A DNA stretch of 11,536 bases from Peronospora farinosa (taxonomy: Eukaryota > Oomycota > Peronosporomycetes > Peronosporales > Peronosporaceae): NCBI GenBank assembly GCA_947646735.1, contig CANTFK010000137.1, positions 1 to 11,536 of the forward strand. Reading direction: 5' to 3'. Positions 1 to 6,664 of this stretch are shown one piece after another. Below the pieces are notes generated by a model that saw nothing but the letters and a program-made list of their open reading frames with translations, was not told where the DNA came from and made no database searches. Positions within the stretch are counted from its first letter, which is position 1. Every line of letters begins with the position of its first letter. A program made the position numbers and the translations under genes.

Positions 1-194
1 CTATCCCTAACACAATCAAGTTCAACATCGACTCAAGTCTACCGAGAAGAGAGCAACCCGCCCTACCGACGGGTACACAAGGTGAGGAAGGCTATACACA
101 CGGAATCGGGGTACCCCCTCCGTTAGTCGGTCGTCCGGGCGCCAGTGGAGAGTTGGGATCGCATCAGCAATTTTGCGAATCCCACTCCACCACA
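1..194 (-). mobile_element. LTR-like terminal repeat, copy A (partial at window edge)
   Basis: On the minus strand this copy begins at 194 with TGTGGTGGAGTGGG and runs to the window edge, so its far end is unknown. It matches copy B (5382-5575) almost base for base in inverted orientation, with a handful of differences mostly near the outer end. With copies C, D and E it shares the start TGTRGTRRAGTGG, the block CGGAGGGGGTACCCCGAT (palindrome at 108-117) and the block TCACCTTGTGTACCCGTCGG. Directly upstream of its terminus lies the protein-family pseudogene at 195-1571, which stops aligning with its full-length relative there. I infer that this copy inserted into, or recombined with, that gene. 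Calling it an LTR rests on the TG start and the repeat behaviour; no target-site duplication or matching partner LTR is visible. Confidence 0.7.
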
Positions 195-1571
195 GTAGAT
201 CCAGCTGGTCGACCAAGTCTTTTGGAGACATGGTTATAATGCACCAATAAATTGACCAGGTCGACCGGCCAAGGTGCCACTTCCGCGGCAGAGAAGGTCT
301 TCGACTGCATGTACCCTGGGATGATGGCATCCTTTAGGAGCAAGCAAGAGTCGGTCGAAAGGTGCGAATTGTTGTCCGCAACAGTGGGCGCGCTCTTTTC
401 TTTCTACGCAGACGACTCAGTCTCCGAGTCCGACGTCCCGAACATCGCCCGTTTCAGCGAGAGGCCGGAAGCCGAGGTGGTCCTCAATGGGGGAGCGGAC
501 GTCGGCGGAAGACGTAAAGAGCTTGCACTGGTGGGGCGCCGACTAGAAGAACGAGACTTGGCCAGGGCCGCCCGAAGTGTCTCGCTGTCGTCGCTGAGGT
601 CGTCGTCCGAAGACTCCAGCAAGACAGGAGAGCGGCCACCAGAGACTTCCGACAGCGGTATTGCGGATGTTTCGGGCCTCGGAGGCTTGGAAACTTTGGC
701 AGGTACACGATGTGACGGCCGTTGGAACGTTTACCAAGAGCTTTCGCCGGCCTCGAAGGGGAACATACGGCCGAGGGCGAAGCTGCCGAAGGAGGAGCTG
801 GTACCGGAGGTGGCCCATCGGAGAAGTCGACGTGATTGAGCTCTGCAGCAAGAAGCGAGTAACGGCTTCGGATGTGGTCGATCTTCCATCGCAGGCGATC
901 CACCAGTGTCGTCTCGCGCTGAAGAGCTTCGCGGAGTTGGACCACCAGCCGGGAATTGTCGCGTAACGTCTCTTCCAAACGCTCACAACGAGTGGCCAAT
1001 AAGGTGGCCGAAGTGGGAACGACACCTAGCCGACCCTCGCAGTCCTCCATGCGGCGAGATTGCGCGTCCACGAGAGCTTGCAATCCTGCAGAGCTACACG
1101 CAGGTCGATTGACGCGGAAGACGGGTTGTCAACCATGGAGACCGAAGTGGCAGAAGAATCTGCCGTCTTGGCAGGATGCAAAGCGGTGAAAACAGGAGAG
1201 CTGTCAACGACGACAGTTTCGGCAGAACTCAACGGTGAAGATACCGGCCCTGGAAGGTCGACCAAGGACTCCTCTTCGAATGGAGGGTAGACCGAAGGCG
1301 CGGGGACGATCGAGGTCGGCTCTTCAGACGGTGGGTCAGCGGACGGTAGGTCAGCGGACGGTGGGTCAGCAGATGGTGGGTCAGAACCAGGGGAAACCGA
1401 AGGCGCGGGGACGATCGAGGTCGGCTCTTCAGACGGCGGGTCAGCGGACGGTGGGTCAGCAGATGGTGGGTCAGAACCAGGGAAAGACATGGCTGGAACG
1501 ACATGAGTTAGAGATGGACGGTCAACAAAGGGGACAGTAAATGACCTACGTGACACAGAAAGTGAAGACAT
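195..1571 (-). pseudogene. Gag-like or accessory ORF of unknown family, left copy: frameshifted and 3'-truncated
   Basis: No function is recognised. On the minus strand an ATG at 1571 opens a Ser/Pro-rich head with DPPSA pentapeptide repeats. The frame changes near 1090 into a predicted coiled coil (about 1083-880, with heptad-like Leu, Arg and Glu). It changes again near 735 into a basic/proline linker and the motif LESSDDD...SRSSSRR (about 622-535). A TAG at 404-406 interrupts, but the same frame continues to 195 with an IIPGY and AAEVAPWP segment. Each part has a counterpart, in the same order, in the plus-strand gene at 6665-8956: KI-containing coiled coil, SSDD plus SRSSSRR, WIPGY plus AQVAPW. 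Homology ends at the terminus of repeat A. Upstream lie a minisatellite and LTR-like repeat C in the same orientation. Coding history is well supported; gag-like identity is inference. Confidence 0.7.
1291..1485 (-). repeat. Nested in-frame tandem repeat encoding DPPSA pentapeptides
   Basis: A 105-bp unit starting at 1291 is repeated at 1396 as a 90-bp unit. Inside both is a 15-bp sub-repeat (GACGGTGGGTCAGCG on plus, reading DPPSA on minus). The two outer units differ by one 15-bp sub-repeat. All lengths are multiples of three, so the minus-strand frame stays open, as expected if the array expanded while the protein was still translated. Confidence 0.9.
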
Positions 1572-1829
1572 GCGCGTGTTTAATCCGTTGTACGGCTGAG
1601 CAAGTGCAGGGGGCGGCTGTGGTGAAGTGCTGTTTTTGTGATGTGGGGACCCCAGAATCCAGTTGGATTAGAAGTATAGACCGTGGGTCAGGGACAGGAG
1701 ACCAGAGAGACAGGGGCCTCGAAGGGGAGCGACCGTTGGTGGAGAACAATCCGCAGGACCTACAGAAGAAAAATCAGTATTAGGGTACCGGCTAACCGGT
1801 ACCGAAGGGAGTTGACCATGGCCCTTCAT
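1572..1829 (-). other. Presumed leader between minisatellite and left-copy ORF
   Basis: No gene is supported here. On the minus strand the stretch CTAATACTGATTTTTCTTC, followed by TGTAG at 1760-1764, looks like a branch point, pyrimidine tract and 3' splice site. An exon could therefore begin at 1759. No convincing donor was located. The remainder is ordinary low-information sequence before the ATG at 1571. Confidence 0.3.
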
Positions 1830-2050
1830 TGATCTACCTGGCCTCTCGTTGGTAGACCCGGGTCCCTCATTGGTCGACCCGGTCTCTTGTTGGTAGACCT
1901 GGGTCCCTCATTGGTCGACCTGGTCCCTCATTGGTCGACCTGGTCCCTCATTGGTCGACCTAGTCCCTTATTGGTCGACCCGGTCCCTCATTGGTCGGCC
2001 CGGTCCCTCGTTGCTAGACCTGGGTCCCTCGGCGATCGACCTCGACCCTT
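1830..2050 (-). repeat. 20-bp minisatellite, left array (about 11 degenerate units)
   Basis: On the minus strand the unit approximates GAGGGACCGGGTCGACCAAT and varies at a few positions. Most units contain the 8-bp palindrome GGTCGACC or a near variant such as GGTCTACC. It lies just inside LTR-like repeat C and upstream of the left-copy ORF. The same unit forms the arrays at 5155-5380 and 3143-3240. Open frames across it are by-products of the repeat and not credible proteins. Confidence 0.93.
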
Positions 2051-2075
2051 CGTTGTTCAGCCACTCCTGACCAGT

Positions 2076-2755
2076 TAACACAAGGATCACTAGTCGACGC
2101 AAGGAATCTGAGCTTCAGGAAAGGATAGAGTAAAGGAGTTAAAAGGATAGTACTATACTAAATACTACTAAATTTGCGGTCTACGTGGCACGACTCCGTC
2201 ACCCAAGAAGAACTTGCTCTAAGTTACTCACTGTTTCGGGAAGGGATATATTTTGGCCCCCCCGTTGAAGACAGTTGTGTAGCGAAGTTCAAGTGCGAAT
2301 AGAGCTCCAGGATATATTTGACCTGTGAGCTCGTTCCAGTAGCAACACCTCCCAAGACCCGCTATCGGAAGCGGTCTCCCTCACCTCACGGTCCGGGAGC
2401 AAAGTAAAGGTCAGGTGGTTGATACCCCTGAAACAAGAAGGAAAAGGCCAGGGACGACAAGCGCCCCTGAAGAATTTGGCTCTAAGTCCACTCTCGACAA
2501 GGTCGATCGAGTGGCCACCTACCGGCCCACCGAGTTAAGCATATCCACTCGAGGCCCCCCAGGTCTACCTCCCTCAAGGCAGACGTCTACATCTTCACCA
2601 AGTCCTCCGAAGAGTGCAACCCGCCAGCCGACGGGTACACAAGGTGAGAGAAGGTCCATACGCGGCATCGGGGTACCCCCTCCGACAGTCGGCAGTCCGG
2701 CACAGTGAGTGGTTTGGGGTCTCATCATACAATTTTGAGAACCCACTCCACTACA
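2076..2755 (-). mobile_element. LTR-like repeat, copy C
   Basis: On the minus strand it starts at 2755 with TGTAGTGGAGTGGG and ends near 2076 with TTGTGTTA, about 680 bp. It matches copy D (4320-5133) in inverted orientation at roughly 95 percent by eye over the first 500 bases, and again over the last 90. It holds the conserved palindrome (2670-2679), a conserved hairpin (2359-2374), a purine-rich GAGGTGAGGGAG stretch and ATATAT-containing segments. Just beyond its end, TGGTCAGGAGT (2063-2073) could be a primer-binding site, but I could not match it to a tRNA. Open frames on the plus strand within it (such as 2415-2708) shift between copies C and D, so I treat them as fortuitous. Confidence 0.78.
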
Positions 2756-3016
2756 GCCGCAACCGTCGGTCCCAGTGACATCCTAATTTTATAGCTAGTA
2801 ACAGATGAACCTTGCGACGAGTGCTCAGCCGTGACTTGTACACTTTAATTTGGGTCGTGTTGAGCGGTCGTCACTTGCGCCCCTAGTCTTCCTCCGGCCA
2901 CAATCTTGTTAGGGTGTGCCTGCGGTCCTTGACGCGCTTGCTAAAATCTTGCTATCGCCGCGTCGATAGGGCCTGGATATTACCTACCGGGCTTCCCCCC
3001 TCCCGGCGACTTGAGC
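2756..3016. other. Left part of the central spacer, no supported feature
   Basis: This interval lies between the terminus of copy C and the small gene-start remnant. It has no long open frame on either strand, no repeat unit and no RNA gene that I can recognise. A short pyrimidine-rich run precedes 3017 on the plus strand. Confidence 0.4.
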
Positions 3017-3112
3017 ATGCGCATGTCTTCACCACGTCAATCACGTAGGTCTTTCTGCTTGCTCTTTGTTAGGTAGTCCGTGGCCAACCTGGGTCACTCC
3101 AGCTGTGGTGTC
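3017..3112 (+). pseudogene. Remnant of the 5' end of the unknown gag-like/accessory gene family
   Basis: The plus-strand sequence GCGCATGTCTTCACCACG and what follows resembles the minus-strand start of the left-copy gene (GCGCATGTCTTCACTTTC at 1576-1559). Both then read TCACGTAGGTC about ten bases later. Conceptually both begin with MSS and then SRRSF; after one frame slip, an RP..T.V.PA pattern follows in each. A stop (TAG) appears after about 17 codons. Only about 90 bases align, so this is a suggestive relic and not a proven one. Confidence 0.45.
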
Positions 3113-3142
3113 AATCTTTAATACGTTGAGCTGCATTCTTGA

Positions 3143-3240
3143 GTGACCGAGGTCTATTGAAGAGGGGCCGAGGTCGACCGACGAGGTCCGACGAGGGTCC
3201 CAGGTCTACCGATGAGGGACCATGGCCAACCAATCGAAGA
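3143..3240 (+). repeat. Short degenerate 20-bp minisatellite, central array
   Basis: About five degraded units of the GAGGGACCGGGTCGACCAAT type, for example GGGGCCGAGGTCGACC and GAGGGACCATGGCC. Orientation is as in the array at 5155-5380. It lies after the small gene-start remnant, not before it as in the left arm, so the centre is rearranged. Confidence 0.75.
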
Positions 3241-3268
3241 GCTTTCTATTGGCTGAACATTTAACCTA

Positions 3269-4271
3269 TCAGAAACCTGGTTGTCCACGCGTCACCGCTT
3301 CGTGAGCTCGCTGTTCTTGCTTCGCGCCCCTCGATCGGGACTTAATCGGCGCCGCACCAGTCGAACCCTGGGGCATCCTAAGTGACTGATCCAGTCGAAG
3401 ACGATCCTGGTGACCACTGACCTGCTGCAATCTGGTCGCTTGAGGGCAGGTGTTGCGGTGGATCTTGCTTCGCCCATAAGTGTCCGGTGTCCCACACATT
3501 TGGGGGTGGACCGCGATGTCTGGAAGCGTCATCTGGCTATCCCTGGACGGTGCTTGCATGTGAGTCGTCGGAGGTAAGTTCCCCTTTGATGGTGTGGTAC
3601 CGACGAGGGTCGATGTAGGTTTGTGCATATTCGCTATTGTCGTTGTAATTCTGTCGAATCCCAGGAAAAGCAGGTCGTCCGGGTCGAACCTTCCTGCGAC
3701 CATGTTCGCTTCTCGAAAGGTGACCAGCGCGGTAATCGCGTCTGTGACGGTCTGCAGCCGTGGTTGGGTCAACATCGAGCCAGTGAGCTCATCCAGCAGC
3801 TGGATCTAGAGGGTCTTCGCGACGGAGTCGCTCTCCAAGAATGCGTCAAGCTTGCATTGGTGGTTGACCTTCGTGACGTCAACGTTCGACCATGATGCCA
3901 GTCCTGACTTCTTGGGGCCTGTCGACTTGGGCCTTCCTGGCGCCTTCATCCGGAACTTCGTCGGCTTGGATTGCGCGATCTTGTTTTTTTGTTTGTTCGG
4001 GGACCTTAGCCTCTCGGTTTTCACCGTCGGCTGATGGTCCTCTGGATCATGATAGGCATCATTACCCAAGGTGTCCTCTACGAGGACATAGGGAGGGTAT
4101 TTAGGTTTCTCTTCTAAAGTCAACCTCGACCATGTTGACCGGGCCCCTCCCAAGGTGCGCTCGTTCCTTCGATCCTTTGTTTTTTTCTTCTTGAGTCACT
4201 GGCGATCGGTCTTCCAGTGGCTCTTCGGTCTTGTGCTCCTTCTTGCCTTTAATATCTTTATCTTCTATAAA
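3269..4271 (-). pseudogene. Decayed charged ORF of unknown family in the central spacer
   Basis: On the minus strand one frame runs from about 4153 to the stop at 3269 (295 codons) with a single internal TAG at 3806-3808. Protein-like sequence continues on both sides (DSVAKTL before, IQLLDELTGSML after). An N-terminal extension in another frame is open from 4271 and is rich in Lys and Glu; it would need one frameshift near 4110 to join. Visible traits: a highly basic stretch with KAPGRPKSTGPKK, reminiscent of an AT-hook; a middle region with helical character (QTVTDAITALVTFREAN) followed by FDPDDLLFLGFDR; and a Ser/Thr/Pro-rich tail. No zinc knuckle, protease or polymerase motif is visible. 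It may be a retroelement capsid/gag relic or an unrelated host-gene fragment. I do not recognise the family. Confidence 0.55.
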
Positions 4272-4319
4272 CTAGCGGTGAAATCCCTCGTCTTCCGAAG
4301 ATCCGGGCACGCGCACTAT

Positions 4320-5133
4320 TGTGGTAGAGTGGGTTCATAAAATTGTATGACGAGATCCCAAACCACTCACTGTGCCGGACTGCCGAATGTCGGAGGGGGT
4401 ACCCCGATGCCGCGTATGGACCTTCTCTCACCTTGTGTACCCGTCGGCTGGCGGGTTGCACTCTTCGGAGGACTTGGTGAAGATGTAGACGTCTGCCTTG
4501 AGGGAGGTAGACCTGGGGGGCCTCGAGTGAATATGCTTCACTCGATGGGCCGGTAGGTGGCCGCTCGATCGACCTTGTCGTGAGTGGGCTTAGAGCCAAA
4601 TTCTTCAGGGAGCTTGTCGTCCCTGGCCTTTTCCTTTTTGTTTCAGGGGTATCAACCACCTGACCTTTACTTTGCTCCCGGAACGTGAGGTGAGGGAGGC
4701 CGCTTCCGATAGCGGGTCTTGAGGGGTGTTGCTACTGGAACGAGCTCACAGGTCAAATATATCCTGGAGCTCTATTCGCACTTGAACTTCGCTACACAAC
4801 TGTCTTCAACGGGGTGGGGCAAAATATATCCCTTCTCGGAACATTTTACCAGCTTATAACAATTTCTTTAGGACGACGAAGTCGTGCCACGTGGGGTTCA
4901 GATCGCACTTAAGTCTAAACACACACCTGTCTTCAACGGGGGGGGGGGGGGCAAATATATCCCTTCCCGGAACAGGCGTGTGGCCAGACTCGCGTTCCTT
5001 TAAAGCGCGACGAAGACTTGCCAAGTAGATCGCAAAATGAGTAGTATTTAGTATAGTACTATCCTTTTAACTCCTTTACTCTATCCTTTCCTGAAGCTCA
5101 GATTCCTTGCGTCGACTAGTGATCCTTGTGTTA
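4320..5133 (+). mobile_element. LTR-like repeat, copy D (with internal duplication)
   Basis: Starts with TGTGGTAGAGTGGG at 4320 and ends near 5133 with TTGTGTTA, about 814 bp. It is the inverted partner of copy C. The extra length comes from a diverged tandem duplication: CTGTCTTCAACGGGG begins at 4800 and again at 4927, each time followed by AAATATATCCCTTC and a GACGAAG segment. The second copy carries a run of 14 G (4938-4951). The conserved palindrome is at 4396-4405 and the conserved hairpin at 4700-4715. The 3' 90 bases match copy C nearly perfectly. A primer-binding-site-like TGGTCAGGAGT follows at 5136-5146. Confidence 0.78.
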
Positions 5134-5154
5134 GCTGGTCAGGAGTATCTGAAG

Positions 5155-5380
5155 AACGAGGGACCCAGGCCGACCAATGAAGGACCGGGTCTACCGACGA
5201 GGGGCTGAGGTCGATCGATGAGGGACCGGGTCGACCAATGAGGTACCGGGTCTACCAACGAGGGACCAGGTCGACCAATGAGGGACCGGGTCGACCAATA
5301 AGGGACCAGGTCGACCAATGAGGGACCGGGTCGACCAACAAGGGACCCAGGTCTACCTGGTCAAAGAATGAGGGATCGGT
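5155..5380 (+). repeat. 20-bp minisatellite, right array (about 11 units)
   Basis: Plus-strand units close to GAGGGACCGGGTCGACCAAT, alternating with GGTCTACC variants. It begins about 20 bases after the end of LTR-like copy D, as the left array does after copy C in mirror image. It runs straight into LTR-like copy B at 5382. No gene follows on this side. Confidence 0.93.
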
Positions 5381-5381
5381 C

Positions 5382-5575
5382 TGTGGTGGAGTGGGATTCG
5401 CAAAATTGCTGATGCGATTCCAACTCTCCACTGGCGCCCGGACGACCGATTAACGGAGGGGGTACCCCGATTCCGTGTGTATAGCCTTCCTCACCTTGTG
5501 TACCCGTCGGTAGGGCGGGTTGCTCTCTTCTCGGTGGACTTGAGTCGATGTTGATCCTAATTGGGTTAGGGATAG
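5382..5575 (+). mobile_element. LTR-like terminal repeat, copy B (short form)
   Basis: Begins TGTGGTGGAGTGGG at 5382 and stays alignable with the reverse complement of 1-194 to 5575 (GTTAGGGATAG), after which it leaves the repeat. It carries the conserved palindrome at 5459-5468. Compared with copies C, D and E it has only about the first 190 bases of the repeat. It lacks the downstream hairpin and ATATAT modules, so it is either a truncated copy or a shorter subfamily. Confidence 0.72.
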
Positions 5576-6070
5576 GGGGTTTGGTTATCTTGTGGAAATC
5601 TTCACAAGATAAACCGAGTACTTGGTGTGATATTCACAATCGATCACGGTTATCCAATAAAACGAAGCTTGAATCTTCTGACCACATGAGCAGAACCTTC
5701 TGACCACTTTATCCTTCCTGCACTTGCTTCGTCTTGACCTACGTGTTTTATCTGCGTCCGATCGCAGTTGAGTTGTGCTGAGAGTTCTTGCAATCCCTGG
5801 CCAAACAATCCAGGGATATGACTTGCGTAGTGTGTAGGCTTCTTCGAGACGTCGGGTGGCCAAAGAATCCAGCCCGGAAGAGAAGTCGACACGTAAAATT
5901 GAACTCTGTTTAGTGTTAACCAATCAGAACTTGAAACCTACAATTCTGCCTATCTGTAGTCCCGGATCTATCACCACGTGTCACCCTTTCAGGAAAAATC
6001 AGATCTCGATATGTGGTCCACCCCAAATGCCTTCGTCATCCCGATCCATCGGCGATCTTACCTTATCCTT
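5576..6070. other. Spacer without supported gene
   Basis: Open frames here (such as 5585-5923 minus) lack recognisable motifs and overlap each other on both strands, so I do not call them. A perfect hairpin lies at 5585-5612. The region may be the R/U5 end of the gypsy element's left LTR in minus orientation, but without its partner LTR this cannot be shown. Confidence 0.35.
5585..5612. repeat. Perfect 10-bp hairpin next to LTR-like copy B
   Basis: TTATCTTGTG (5585-5594) pairs exactly with CACAAGATAA (5603-5612) around an 8-base loop. Outside it GG and CC could pair with one unpaired A. It sits ten bases beyond the end of copy B. It could be an RNA hairpin or a relic of an insertion junction. 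Confidence 0.7.
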
Positions 6071-6550
6071 GGATCGCGATCTGAATCAGATCGCGTATCA
6101 GTTCAGGATCGCGGTCGATCCATAATGCGTGATCCTTGTGAACTGGATCGCGATCTAAGTTGGATCGCGGTTCTGAGTCGGATTGCGCTTTACCTTGGAT
6201 CGCGCCGGATCGCGCTTTACCTTAGATCGCGCTCAGCCTTGGATCGCGCTCAGCCTTGGATCGCGCTCAGCCTTGGATCGCGCTCCACCTTGGATCGCGG
6301 TTCTGAGTCGGATCGCGGTTCTGGGTCGGATCGCGTTTTTGAGTCGGATCGCGGTTTTGAGTTGGATCGCGCTTTACCTTGGATCGCGCTCAGCCTTGGA
6401 TCGCAATTCTGAGCCAGATCGCGGTTCTGAGTCGGATCGCGGTTCTGAGTCGAATCGCGGTTCTGAGTCGAATCGCGGTTCTGAGTCAGATCGCGCTTTC
6501 TGCACATTGGGTCGCGATCGATCCACGATGTGTACTTGGATCGCGATCTA
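6071..6550. repeat. 17/18-bp GATCGCG minisatellite
   Basis: Interspersed units: GGATCGCGGTTCTGAGTC (18 bp), GGATCGCGCTCAGCCTT (17 bp) and GGATCGCGCTTTACCTT (17 bp). The core GGATCGCG is nearly constant, with period 17 at 6241, 6258, 6275 and 6292, then 18 onwards. Because 17-bp units shift the frame, the long conceptual peptides (DRGSES and similar) cannot be a conserved coding repeat. The flanks at 6071 and 6541 contain the palindrome GATCGCGATC. It lies about 110 bases upstream of the ATG at 6665, like a leader or promoter array. Confidence 0.93.
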
Positions 6551-6664
6551 CACTCCACGAAATTTGTTTATCCGCTCTTCCACAATCGCCCCTGCACCGT
6601 TAGCCGGCATACAGTGTTGGCCAGACTGTGCATCGCATCCACAGTAATCGCCCCGGTCATCCTC

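Noticed and set aside
252..839. 195-codon plus-strand open frame
   Set aside because: It is antisense to the left-copy gene, whose minus-strand reading matches the gene at 6665-8956; the plus reading has no counterpart.
1755..1785. 3' splice site upstream of the left-copy ORF as proof of a leader intron
   Set aside because: The acceptor-like string is good but no donor was found, and pyrimidine tracts ending in TAG are common by chance. Kept only as a note in the leader entry.
1887..2078. Plus-strand open frame with repeated VDL/VPHW peptides
   Set aside because: It is a translation of the 20-bp minisatellite; 20 is not a multiple of three and no flanking coding signal exists.
2415..2708. 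Open frame antisense to copy C, with an equivalent at 4258-4659 in copy D
   Set aside because: The two inverted copies diverge into different frames after about 17 codons, so there is no sign of protein-level conservation.
4155..4340. Small hydrophobic plus-strand peptide resembling a membrane protein
   Set aside because: It is the complement of a Lys/Glu-rich minus-strand segment of the central ORF; such complements look hydrophobic by default.
5978..6647. Overlapping open frames with DRGSES or WIALSLGSR repeats on both strands
   Set aside because: They arise from the 17/18-bp array. Unit-length changes shift the frame, and all frames are open because the unit lacks stops.
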